Shown: one piece after another, positions 32,910 through 40,405 of the stretch
How positions within the stretch are numbered: position 1 is the stretch's first letter
Layout of the letters: every line of letters begins with the position of its first letter
Source of the DNA: Halonotius pteroides
GTDB lineage: Archaea; Halobacteriota; Halobacteria; Halobacteriales; Haloferacaceae
Length of the DNA stretch: 44,062 nt
Assembly: GCF_003605635.1 (NCBI RefSeq)
Contig: NZ_QMDW01000020.1
Coordinates: 1 to 44,062, forward strand
Direction of reading: 5' to 3'
Program-made: the position numbers and the translations under genes
Notes under the pieces: generated by a model
Database searches by the model: none
Told to the model about the DNA's origin: nothing
Seen by the model: only the letters and a program-made list of their open reading frames with translations

Positions 32910-33602
32910 ATGAGCGAATCGGACGCCGAATCCGTCAGCCGCGAGGTCGCACAGCGTGTGTTCGCCGCCGAGTTCAACGACGCCAGCTACACATTCAAGG
33001 AAAGCGATGACGACCGCGCGCCGGTGTACCTGCTGTTGCCGACCGGCGAGCGCGCCAACCGGATTTTCGTCGTCGGCACACTCACCGAAACCGAGGATGT
33101 CGGCGAGGACAACGAATACTGGCGCGGCCGGATCGTCGATCCGACGGGGACGTTCTTTGTCTACGCCGGTCAGTATCAGCCCGATGCCGCAACCGCGCTA
33201 CGAGAGCTTGAACCGCCAGCCTACGTTGCGGTCGTCGGCAAACCCCGCACCTACGAAACCGACGAGGGCGGGATCAACGTCTCTGTGCGCCCCGAGTCGA
33301 TCACCGAGGTCGATGCCGCAACGCGGGATCAGTGGGTCGTCGAAACCGCTGACCGAACACTCGACCGGATCGACGCCTTCGATGCGGCTGGCAACGAGTA
33401 CGCCCGCATGGCAGGCGAGGAGTACGGCGATGTTGGCTCGAACTACACTGAGACCGTCGTTGAGGGGCTGGAGAGCCTCGAAACAACGGATGAACTCGGT
33501 GCGGATGTGGCTGCCGACACTGACGGTGATCGTTCGGATTCAACTGACGATGACATCGAAAGCGACGCAGTCGATACGGCTGATCCGAGCCCACAGCCGT
33601 AG
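32910..33602 (+). CDS. rpap3: RPA-associated protein (COG3390)
   Basis: 230-residue partner of the upstream RPA. The N-terminal 130 residues form an OB-like domain (REVAQRVFAAEFNDASYTFK, RANRIFVVGTLTETEDVG, WRGRIVDPTGTFFVYAGQYQ, YVAVVGKPRTYET). The last 60 residues are a low-complexity acidic tail. In Haloferax the rpa3 and rpap3 products form a complex and are encoded together; this layout is the same. The start is 2 bases after the rpa3 stop. Confidence 0.9.
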   Translation: MSESDAESVSREVAQRVFAAEFNDASYTFKESDDDRAPVYLLLPTGERANRIFVVGTLTETEDVGEDNEYWRGRIVDPTGTFFVYAGQYQPDAATALRELEPPAYVAVVGKPRTYETDEGGINVSVRPESITEVDAATRDQWVVETADRTLDRIDAFDAAGNEYARMAGEEYGDVGSNYTETVVEGLESLETTDELGADVAADTDGDRSDSTDDDIESDAVDTADPSPQP

Positions 33603-33728
33603 TTGCACTCGCCGCCGTTAGCGATCCGGTTTCGCGCTTGTGTTAGCCTGAGTTCCGCGTCGACACGCCGCGTCTGACGAATTATTAAGTATTCGCACCC
33701 GTCATGTGTGAGCAACCGAGCGTACACC

Positions 33729-34154
33729 ATGGGAAACAAAAACAAGACCATCTCGTTCCGTGTCAACGAGGATTCCTTCGAGAAACTGGGCGAGATCGCT
33801 GAACAGCGTGATATCTCCCTGTCGGCTGTGTTCCGAGAGTACGTCGAAACTCTCGTCGCCCACGATGGCCACGTCGAGGTCGTTCCCGAGGCGCGCATCG
33901 ACGATGCTGACGACAGCGATGCGTTCCCACCGAAAGTTGAGGTGCCGAAGAGCTTCGTCCGCGAACACGAACGGCTCGAACTTGAGGCCGACCACCTCCG
34001 CGAACAGCTCGAAGAGCACAAGCAGTACGTAACGTATCTGCATGACCGCCTTGATGAGCAAACTGAAGACGAAGAGGAGGTCGTCCGGCTGGAGGATCTC
34101 GATGCGGAGGTCGACACGGGCGAAGAAGACGAGCCGACCTTCCGGCTCGGGTAG
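33729..34154 (+). CDS. RHH-like protein with coiled coil
   Basis: About 141 residues from ATG 33729 (MGNKNKTISFRVNEDSFEKL); a GTG at 33708 would add 7 residues and lies closer to an upstream AT-rich TATA-like stretch (ATTATTAAGTATT, 33679-33691), so the true start is uncertain. The N-terminal 45 residues are ribbon-helix-helix-like (TISFRVNEDSFEKLGEIAEQ, ISLSAVFREYVETLV). A coiled coil follows (REHERLELEADHLREQLEEH KQYVTYLHDRLDE with Leu spacing), then an acidic tail. Probably a DNA-binding regulator; target unknown. Confidence 0.75.
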   Translation: MGNKNKTISFRVNEDSFEKLGEIAEQRDISLSAVFREYVETLVAHDGHVEVVPEARIDDADDSDAFPPKVEVPKSFVREHERLELEADHLREQLEEHKQYVTYLHDRLDEQTEDEEEVVRLEDLDAEVDTGEEDEPTFRLG

Positions 34155-34155
34155 G

Positions 34156-34608
34156 TTACCCTGTCAGATCCCGTTTTGCGGTGCGAATCGCTTCGCTCCG
34201 GCCTGTGTCCTCAATGTCGGCCAGTGCCTCAGCAGCCTCCAGTGTGCGGACTGATTGATCGAGAAATGAGAGGATATCCCCGGAGTACGCATACAGCATG
34301 TAGTCGTCGCCCATCACATCGACGATGGCGTCAGGGCCGAACCCTTGGGCGCGAAGCTCCAGCAGGTAGTCGATAAATTTCCGTTCGGCACAGCCACAGT
34401 ACGGGTGAGACTCACAGCTACAGTCGAGGAAATCCTCCGAGAAATCGAGGACGCGATCGCGAGTCGTAGTGTCGAGTTTGGCGAGGCTATCGCCGGTAAA
34501 CAGCATATCAAGCGTTGCCCCCGCAAACGCGCTTTTCGGGAAGCTGGTGTCCAACTGCGAGGCGAGCTGGCGATGATTTTTAACGTAGATTTTGTCCGTG
34601 ATGGCCAC
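34156..34608 (-). CDS. DUF5814-type protein
   Basis: 150 residues beginning MAITDKIYVKNHRQLASQLD. A Cys-rich motif CSCESHPYCGCAERKFIDYL near 82-101 probably binds zinc or another metal. The rest is helical and acidic (DAIVDVMGDDYMLYAYSGDI). I recall this as DUF5814, a family found in haloarchaea and sometimes fused to helicases; no function is established. Convergent with the RHH/coiled-coil gene, one base between stops. Confidence 0.75.
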   Translation of the reverse strand: MAITDKIYVKNHRQLASQLDTSFPKSAFAGATLDMLFTGDSLAKLDTTTRDRVLDFSEDFLDCSCESHPYCGCAERKFIDYLLELRAQGFGPDAIVDVMGDDYMLYAYSGDILSFLDQSVRTLEAAEALADIEDTGRSEAIRTAKRDLTG

Positions 34609-34702
34609 AGCTATTCGTTCATAGCGGCGGCGACGACAAAAGCGTCGCGCTCGGCGGCCAGTGGTTGGATGGCAGGTGTTCCCGCGGAGTCCCCGAGTCG
34701 TA

Positions 34703-34711
34703 ACGTATATC
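34703..34711 (+). promoter_or_regulatory. TATA box of tRNA-His
   Basis: ACGTATATC lies about 30-37 bases upstream of the tRNA-His 5' end, a normal archaeal promoter position. Confidence 0.5.
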
Positions 34712-34739
34712 TTCCCGAACGGAATACGATAGAATGCGT

Positions 34740-34813
34740 GTCCGGGGTAGGGTAGTGGACTATCCTTCAGCCTTGTGGAGGCTGAGACGCGGGTTCGATT
34801 CTCGCCCCTGGAC
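34740..34813 (+). tRNA. trnH: tRNA-His (anticodon GTG)
   Basis: Complete cloverleaf: acceptor TCCGGGG/CCCTGGA (with one G-T pair), D arm GGGTAGTGGACTATCC, anticodon stem CAGCC/GGCTG around loop TTGTGGA with anticodon GTG, T arm GCGGG-TTCGATT-CTCGC. The extra G before position 1 (G-1, 34740) is encoded and faces C73 (34813), the identity pair of histidine tRNA. No intron and no encoded CCA. Its 3' end is repeated three more times downstream. Confidence 0.93.
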
Positions 34814-35210
34814 CTTCTCCGAACCTCACCTTATGAGCGTGTGCTCCGCATGGAGCACCGCGAATAGAACACTGTGAGGAGAAGGTCAAAGAAAAGAGAA
34901 TCGAAGCAGGGAGTGAAGCGAACGTAGTGAGCGAAACGACTGAGGTTCGATTCTCGCCCCTGGACCTTTTTGCTCCGAGAACTTACGCGAGGAGCTACAA
35001 GTCCATCTGAAGAGATCGAACCCTGCCAGTCGCGCGCAGCGTCAGCGAGCACGTCTGGCTTCGGTTCGATTCTCGCCCCTGGACCTTTTTGCTCCGAGAA
35101 CTTACGCGAGGAGCTACAAGTCCATCTGAAGAGATCAAGCCCTGCCAGTCGCGCGCAGCGTCAGCGAGCACGTCTGGCTTCGGTTCGATTACTTGCCTCT
35201 GGATCTTCTT
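34792..35210 (+). repeat. repeated tRNA-His 3' ends (att-like scars), incl. 119-bp tandem repeat
   Basis: The T-arm/acceptor segment GGTTCGATTCTCGCCCCTGG plus ACCTT starts at 34792 (in the tRNA) and recurs at 34944 and 35063; a diverged copy (GGTTCGATTACTTGCCTCTGG-type) starts at 35182. Spacing is 152, 119 and 119 bases. Units 34944-35062 and 35063-35181 are nearly identical, differing only around GATCGAACCC versus GATCAAGCCC. Each unit contains the small inverted repeat GCTCC...GGAGC. Such 3'-end copies are what a tRNA-targeting integrase leaves as att sites; no integrase gene remains in the window. Confidence 0.85.
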
Positions 35211-35263
35211 GTTCTGATTTGTGATCCCAATAGCTTTGAGCGTGCTATCGGCATACTGATCTA

Positions 35264-35743
35264 ATGACGCCTCGTGGTCGCCGACTACTCGCCGTCGCAC
35301 TCCTCGTTGGGCTGTTGGCCGGTCTCTCAGTGTGGCATGGCACGCTTGTGCCACATGCGACAGACGGGCGATATCCCGGCCCAGAAGCTATCGTGATCAA
35401 TGAGGATGTACCTACGGGTGACGCGGTAACAGTCTGGGGGACGGTCGTTGCAGCTGATCCTGTCGTCATCGAAACCGAACCCCGCGGACAATCCGTTCGA
35501 TTCACGCTAACCGGTGAGCCGGTCGCTGATGTATCGGTTGACACGACCGTGGGTGTGCATGGAACGCTGGCGTCTCCTAACAATGTCGCTGTCGACCATG
35601 CGCTGTTGCAAGAATCGTGGGAACTGCAATATCTCTACGGGATCTCAGCTATCGCCGGACTGTGGGTGCTCGGCCGATTTCTCCGTGGCTGGTACCTGGA
35701 CGGCTCGACACTTTCGTTTCAGCCGCGATCACAAGACGACTGA
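35264..35743 (+). CDS. membrane-anchored OB-like hypothetical protein
   Basis: 159 residues. An N-terminal helix (LLAVALLVGLLAGLSVWHGT, ~8-27), then a beta-rich extracytoplasmic domain of about 80 residues (AVTVWGTVVAADPVVIETEP, VRFTLTGEPVADVSVDTTVG, VHGTLASPNNVAV), which has an OB/CcmE-like rhythm, then a C-terminal helix (YLYGISAIAGLWVLGRFLRG) and a short polar tail. I recognise no named family. Could serve as a membrane-tethered ligand-binding module. It directly follows the tRNA-scar array. Confidence 0.65.
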   Translation: MTPRGRRLLAVALLVGLLAGLSVWHGTLVPHATDGRYPGPEAIVINEDVPTGDAVTVWGTVVAADPVVIETEPRGQSVRFTLTGEPVADVSVDTTVGVHGTLASPNNVAVDHALLQESWELQYLYGISAIAGLWVLGRFLRGWYLDGSTLSFQPRSQDD

Positions 35744-35793
35744 TATGGACACCGCAATCGCCACTATCACTACCGAAACATGATGAGCAACCA

Positions 35794-35801
35794 TTATATA
35801 C
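35794..35801 (+). promoter_or_regulatory. TATA box of the CheY-like gene
   Basis: TTATATAC ends 20 bases before the ATG at 35822, so the transcript is probably leaderless. Confidence 0.6.
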
Positions 35802-35821
35802 TCGCCCAGTAACGTACCGCT

Positions 35822-36196
35822 ATGACCCAGCGGGCGATCGTCGTCGATGACTCCTCGTTTCAACGAAATATCGTCTCGAATACAATCGGGAACTGGTTTG
35901 ATGTCGTCGGGACGGCAAAAAACGGCACAGAGGCCATCGAGGTCTTTGAAGCGAAGCGACCGGATGTCATCACCATGGACATCATGATGCCGGAGCTCAA
36001 CGGCATCGAATCCCTTCGCCGAATCAAATCCCGATCCCCGGAAACGACGATCGTGATGGTGACAAGCGTCTCACAAAACGAGAAGATGCGGGAAGCCGCC
36101 CGCGCCGGTGCCGATGGCTACGTGACAAAGCCGGTTGACACCGAAGCCCTCCGCGAGGAGTTCGACGACGTGCTTGATTTTCCGGTGACCCGCTAA
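35822..36196 (+). CDS. cheY: CheY-like response regulator receiver
   Basis: 124-residue single receiver domain. VVDDSSFQRNIV carries the acidic pair (Asp9, Asp10), VITMDIMMPELNG the phospho-acceptor Asp (about 52), VMVTSVSQ the conserved Thr, and YVTKPVDTE the Lys (about 104). No output domain, as in CheY of haloarchaeal chemotaxis, but no other che or archaellum gene is present here, so the role may lie elsewhere. Leaderless promoter upstream. Convergent with the PHP gene. Confidence 0.9.
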   Translation: MTQRAIVVDDSSFQRNIVSNTIGNWFDVVGTAKNGTEAIEVFEAKRPDVITMDIMMPELNGIESLRRIKSRSPETTIVMVTSVSQNEKMREAARAGADGYVTKPVDTEALREEFDDVLDFPVTR

Positions 36197-36205
36197 TCCA
36201 CCTCG

Positions 36206-37018
36206 TTATCGCAGTGCTGCAACCAGTTTTTCCATCCCCGCGAGGCCCTTTTCCACGCCTGTTTTTAGGAGCGATCCGCTCTTGAGCGTCCCAAATCTGG
36301 CATAGGAGGCCGTCTGTAGCGTGCCAACCTTCGCGTAGTAGCCGCTTTTTCTGGCTGCACCGATCGCGTAATGTTTGGCCGCCATCGGCACCGGTGCCCG
36401 TCGCCCCTGGACTGCTGTTGAGCCGTTGCGGATCGCCGTGAGCACATCCTCGCGTGCGACCGCCTCGCGGTCGATCTCCGGGATCGTAATCTCGGTGTAG
36501 GCTCGCCCGACGTACGGCAGCGTGTGGGCGTCGCTGGCGGCGACCGTCGGGTAGCCGTAGGCCTCGGCGTACCGCCGAGCGCGTTGGTTCTTGTAGCCGG
36601 TGAACAGCCAGGCGTTGAACGTCTCGATCGCGTCCACATCGGGGATATTCCTCTTGCGGACGCCGTGGCGGGTTCGCTGGAATGGATGGGGGACGATGGC
36701 GACGCCGCCGCGGTCGCGGATCCAGGTGACTGTTTCGTCGTACGGCGCACGGCGTGGCGGCATCTCATCGATGCCGATCGCAAGCAGGTGGCCGTGGGCG
36801 GTTGAGATTTCGACGCCGGGGATCCCGATAAGCCCGTAGTCAGCCGCGAGTTCGGCTGCACGCTTGGATTCATAGATCACGTCGTGGTCGGTGATAACGA
36901 CGCCATCGAGACCAATGTCGGCGGCGTGTTCAAGAATGAGATCGACCGGCTCGTGGCCGTCGTAGGAGCCCTCCGAGTGGACGTGAAAGTCGAGCTGGAG
37001 GGTTGACATACCACTCAA
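36206..37018 (-). CDS. PHP-domain metal-dependent phosphoesterase
   Basis: 270 residues (267 if starting at 37009, MSTLQLDFHVHS). PHP metal ligands: DFHVHSEGSYDG near 10-21, ITDHDVIYES near 43, GVEIS near 68, IVPHPFQRTRHG near 108 and ASDAHTLPYVGRA near 160. After the catalytic domain comes a basic 60-residue tail with repeated GYYAKVG/YARFGTLKSGSLLKTG-type turns, probably membrane- or nucleic-acid-facing. Substrate unknown. Differs from the PHP protein at 1407-2195 in length and tail. Confidence 0.85.
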   Translation of the reverse strand: MSGMSTLQLDFHVHSEGSYDGHEPVDLILEHAADIGLDGVVITDHDVIYESKRAAELAADYGLIGIPGVEISTAHGHLLAIGIDEMPPRRAPYDETVTWIRDRGGVAIVPHPFQRTRHGVRKRNIPDVDAIETFNAWLFTGYKNQRARRYAEAYGYPTVAASDAHTLPYVGRAYTEITIPEIDREAVAREDVLTAIRNGSTAVQGRRAPVPMAAKHYAIGAARKSGYYAKVGTLQTASYARFGTLKSGSLLKTGVEKGLAGMEKLVAALR

Positions 37019-37059
37019 AACACCCTACACGAACAAAAAGCTCGGCACTCGGTGATCGA

Positions 37060-38109
37060 TTACACTGTCGCCGCCAGCCGCTCGCCAACGTCGACACCAC
37101 ACCACAGGGCCTCATGGGCTCGCCCCTCGCCGACAACCCAGTCGCCGGCGAGATAGAGGCCGTGTGTTTCCAGCGGCTCGACAGCGTCACTGTCGACGCC
37201 AGCATCCGGCAACGCGTACCGCCACCCCTGATCGTCGACCCAGTCCGGTTCCGTGAGGCGGTCGTCATCGAGCAGCTGAGCGGCCTTCATAGCAGCCTCG
37301 CTTGCGGCGTCGTCGAGCGGCATATCATAGTTTGCTGTCGACCAGTCGGGTGCCATCTGGACGACGAGTAGCTCCTCGCCGGCCGGGATGTGGCCGGGCT
37401 TGCAGGATTCCCGAGCCAGCCAGCCGATATCGTGGCCGCGGTCATCGTTGACCAGAGCGTAGTATGGGGGATCGATCTCGAAGGGGTAGTGAAGCATGAG
37501 CGACCGGATCGTTCGGTACGGCACCTGATCAACGGCGTCGGTAGCGGCCGCGAGGTCGTCGTCGCCGTCGAGGAGTTCGGTCGCCCGCAGGAGGTCGGCC
37601 GTCTGGGGGGCCGGCGGTGTCAACACGACGGCGTCAAACGGGCCGTGGGTCGCTCCGTCGGTATCACTGATCGTCCAGCCTGACTGGCCTTCTTCGAGTG
37701 TGTCGACGCGAGTTTCTTTCCTGATGTCAGCATCCGTTCGGTCAAACAGCCGCTTTGCGAGTTGGGTGATCCCGGCCTCCCACGTCCATTTGTGGGATTC
37801 TGGCCGCTGGCTCTTCGAGATCGTTCCCTCGGCGTCGAAGGGCCATACCGGCGCGTCGATGTCGACAAGCCCGTCGGCCCCAAGCGACTGCAGCAGTTCA
37901 CGGGTTCGCTCGTCGCTGTCTTTGATATAGTTCGCGCCGTGGTCGTACCGACAGCCGTCTCGACGACGGGTCGCGGCACGGCCGCCGACGCCGCGGCTCT
38001 TTTCGAGCACCGTGACCGACACTGATCTGTCGCTGAGTGCGTCGGCTATCCCCGCTGCGGCGAGTCCGGCACCCACGATACAGAGGCGACTCTCGTCGTC
38101 TGTGGACAT
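37060..38109 (-). CDS. FAD-dependent amine-oxidase/renalase-like protein
   Basis: 349-residue flavoprotein. FAD fold: LCIVGAGLAAAGIADALSDR at 9-28, VTVLEKSRGVGGRAATRRRD at 33-52 and DHGANYIKD. The C-terminal FAD contact is GLYLAGDWVVGEGRAHEALW. This set matches the renalase/NAD(P)-binding amine-oxidase-like family common in haloarchaea; the true substrate (reduced nicotinamide anomers in renalase) is not established here. Cytoplasmic. 40 bases downstream it is followed by the PHP gene on the same strand, so possibly one transcript. Confidence 0.85.
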   Translation of the reverse strand: MSTDDESRLCIVGAGLAAAGIADALSDRSVSVTVLEKSRGVGGRAATRRRDGCRYDHGANYIKDSDERTRELLQSLGADGLVDIDAPVWPFDAEGTISKSQRPESHKWTWEAGITQLAKRLFDRTDADIRKETRVDTLEEGQSGWTISDTDGATHGPFDAVVLTPPAPQTADLLRATELLDGDDDLAAATDAVDQVPYRTIRSLMLHYPFEIDPPYYALVNDDRGHDIGWLARESCKPGHIPAGEELLVVQMAPDWSTANYDMPLDDAASEAAMKAAQLLDDDRLTEPDWVDDQGWRYALPDAGVDSDAVEPLETHGLYLAGDWVVGEGRAHEALWCGVDVGERLAATV

Positions 38110-38157
38110 ACAGATCGATAGCGCGCCAGCCGGTAAAACCTCTCGCCGGCTGCCGTT

Positions 38158-38865
38158 TCAGCGATCGAACGAACGGTTCGCTTCCAGCGTCCGAACCCGC
38201 GTTGCCAACGCCCACAACAGCGGTAGTATGGTGAGGACGACCGCAGCCCACGCCGCCAGTTGAAACGCCGTTGCCGCCAGTGCGATCGGTGTCTCGCGGG
38301 CCAGCGGGATCGCTGTATGGTGTGGCTCACCGACAAGGGGGATAAAGTAGTCAACCGTGAGATCAACTGTATACCACAGTACTGCGAGGCTGACCGCCCG
38401 AACCGGAAAGTCGGTTATTCGGTGGAGGACGAACGCTTGGACGACCATGGCGAGATGGCTGACGAGGAGGAAGGCATACAGCGGGAGCGGTGTGAACGCG
38501 AGGAACTCCTCGGCGAAGACAACCAACACCCACGGCGTCCACAAGCCGAGTTTGATGTTGCTAAAAAAGGCCAACGTCGTCAGCGTGTCGTTGGCTCGCC
38601 CAACAGCCCACAGCGCGAACGCACCCGCAATAAATAGCGTTGCCATCGGGCTGTCAGGGACAAAGAGCCACATTTCTGTGGGCGTCGCGGCAAATTGGGC
38701 GCGGTAGTACCAGAACCCAAAGGCGGTGCCTACGAGATTGATGGCGACAACGAGCCAGACGAGCCGGAAGCCGAGATTCTCTATGGTGGTTGGCACCGGC
38801 GACAGCCACCACGGCAGCTCATCACGAGCGGGCAGTGACTGTCGATCACGCAGCAGCCGGGGCAT
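38158..38865 (-). CDS. DUF1405 membrane protein
   Basis: 235 residues, about six helices (LVWLVVAINLVGTAFGFWYY, MATLFIAGAFALWAVGRA, NIKLGLWTPWVLVVFAEEFL, PLYAFLLVSHLAMVVQAFVL, VRAVSLAVLWYTVDLTVDYF, AWAAVVLTILPLLWALATRV). The GFWYY, SNIKLGLWTPWV and HLAMVVQAF segments are characteristic of DUF1405, found in archaea and Bacillus (YpjA). Function unknown. Same strand and upstream of the renalase-like gene. Confidence 0.85.
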   Translation of the reverse strand: MPRLLRDRQSLPARDELPWWLSPVPTTIENLGFRLVWLVVAINLVGTAFGFWYYRAQFAATPTEMWLFVPDSPMATLFIAGAFALWAVGRANDTLTTLAFFSNIKLGLWTPWVLVVFAEEFLAFTPLPLYAFLLVSHLAMVVQAFVLHRITDFPVRAVSLAVLWYTVDLTVDYFIPLVGEPHHTAIPLARETPIALAATAFQLAAWAAVVLTILPLLWALATRVRTLEANRSFDR

Positions 38866-38908
38866 ACCGGCGGTGGGCCGGCGAGTTCAATAAGTGACCC
38901 GATGCTGC

Positions 38909-40198
38909 TCAGGCACCGGTCTTCTCAACGTGGTACCATGTGCCGTCCCAGCTGACGGCGTACTCAAGAATCGATTTGAGCATGAGGACGCCAAACACCG
39001 GGTAGACAAACGGTGCGATGAGCGTAATCGAGGCGACCGAGTCGATGTCACCGGCTCTGGCGTCCGCCCAGCCGACGCCAGCGGCGATAAGCGCGGTGGC
39101 GAAAATCGGGAGCAGATAAAACAGTGTGGCGTCGAACAACACCAACACCGAGAGCTTCGAGAGCAACACCAACAGGAAGATGCTGCCGCCGATGCTTGTG
39201 ACCATCCGCGACATCGAGATCCAGCGGCGGTGTTGGATCCCGTCGGTGAGCCGACCCATCAACGTCGCATGCAGCACTTCGACCTGTCCAATGCGCCATC
39301 GCTTGCGCTGTCCCCAGAAATCCGTGAGCGTATGTGGGGCCTCCATCAGGCTGGTGTAGTTTCTGGCCTGTCGCACCGACAGATCATGGCGATAACATTT
39401 GTGGGCGAAGGCGAGGTCTTCGGTCAAGAGGTCGTCGTAGCCGCCGACCGTTTCGTACGCCGCTCGGGTAAAGACCGTCGACGAACTCCGGCAGTTGCGG
39501 AACCCGGTCAACTCAACCAGCTTGTAGCTGGCATGGAATGTCACGCGCTCACAGTAAGCCAACGTTTCGACGAAGCCGGTTGGCTCGGGGATCCGACGAC
39601 CTTGGAACACGTCGTGGCCCTCGATGTGAACTGCGCCCATGCCGCTGGCGAGGAACGACTCGTCGACAACCTCGTCGGCGTCGAAGACGGCGAAGACGTC
39701 GCTTTCGGATCGCTCGACAACTGTTTGGATTGCTCCGGCCTTCGAGCCTGGATGCTCGTTGATCATCACCGACACGGTATCGTCGGTCATGGACTCGGCA
39801 GCCATGATCGTCGATTCGTCGTCGGGTTCGCAGGCGATGATGATCTCAAGATTCTCGTAGGTCGACGCCCGCAAGCTGTCGACGCTTCGATGGAGGACAT
39901 TCGCGTCCCGATAGACCGGAATAATCGCCGTCAGCTCTGGGCCGTCGGTGAGTTCGGGCACATTGCTCGCAGGTGTCGAGACCTCATGGATCAGCAACAG
40001 CCCGGTACACAGAAGGAAGCCGGTAAAAACGAGGCTGGCCGAGATGGCATCAAGCCAGACGATCTCTAAGGAGAGCCACAGCAGCTTGACAGTGAGCACC
40101 TGTTGTTGGAGCCCCTGATAGAGGCCAAAGAGCACCAACAACAGGGCGGTTCCAGTCCACCCGACAGTTTCAAACGCACGCCGGAGACGGGCTTTCAT
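38909..40198 (-). CDS. family 2 glycosyltransferase, membrane-bound
   Basis: 429 residues from Met at 40198 (MKARLRRAFETVGW). Two N-terminal helices (TALLLVLFGLYQGLQ, LVFTGFLLCTGLLLIHEV), a GT2 catalytic domain (ELTAIIPVYRDANVLHRSVD; FAVFDADEVVD is the DxD metal site; LTEDLAFAHKC the ED acid; FWGQRKRWRIGQ the QxxRW motif), then three to four C-terminal helices. This layout matches processive hyaluronan/cellulose-synthase-like enzymes, so it likely makes or exports a polysaccharide from a nucleotide sugar. A TATA box (complement of 40217-40225) lies about 20 bases upstream, which excludes the longer frame starting at 40279. Confidence 0.9.
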   Translation of the reverse strand: MKARLRRAFETVGWTGTALLLVLFGLYQGLQQQVLTVKLLWLSLEIVWLDAISASLVFTGFLLCTGLLLIHEVSTPASNVPELTDGPELTAIIPVYRDANVLHRSVDSLRASTYENLEIIIACEPDDESTIMAAESMTDDTVSVMINEHPGSKAGAIQTVVERSESDVFAVFDADEVVDESFLASGMGAVHIEGHDVFQGRRIPEPTGFVETLAYCERVTFHASYKLVELTGFRNCRSSSTVFTRAAYETVGGYDDLLTEDLAFAHKCYRHDLSVRQARNYTSLMEAPHTLTDFWGQRKRWRIGQVEVLHATLMGRLTDGIQHRRWISMSRMVTSIGGSIFLLVLLSKLSVLVLFDATLFYLLPIFATALIAAGVGWADARAGDIDSVASITLIAPFVYPVFGVLMLKSILEYAVSWDGTWYHVEKTGA

Positions 40199-40216
40199 AG
40201 CGGGGTAGTATCGTCG

Positions 40217-40225
40217 TTTTATATC
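40217..40225 (-). promoter_or_regulatory. TATA box of the glycosyltransferase gene
   Basis: On the minus strand GATATAAAA lies 19-27 bases before the ATG at 40198; leaderless start expected. Confidence 0.55.
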
Positions 40226-40405
40226 GCTGTCTAATAAAAGCTCCCGAAAACGACCCGTAGCGTGGCAGATACCCACCATCTAGCATGGGGGACATCAACA
40301 ATCGAGACTGTCGATCGGTCTGGTGCACATCAGGGTCAATGGTTTAGTTCCTAGCCGACAGATGAGATGTATGCTATCCGCAGCACTCCCGCAGTTGGGG
40401 GCTCA

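Noticed and set aside
34792-35210. CRISPR array
   Set aside because: Repeats are tRNA 3' ends with identical rather than unique spacers and 119-bp period; no cas genes.
38894-40069. 391-codon open frame on the plus strand
   Set aside because: It is the antisense of the family 2 glycosyltransferase, whose DxD, ED and QxxRW motifs and TATA box are on the minus strand; the antisense product is His/Arg-rich with no domain.
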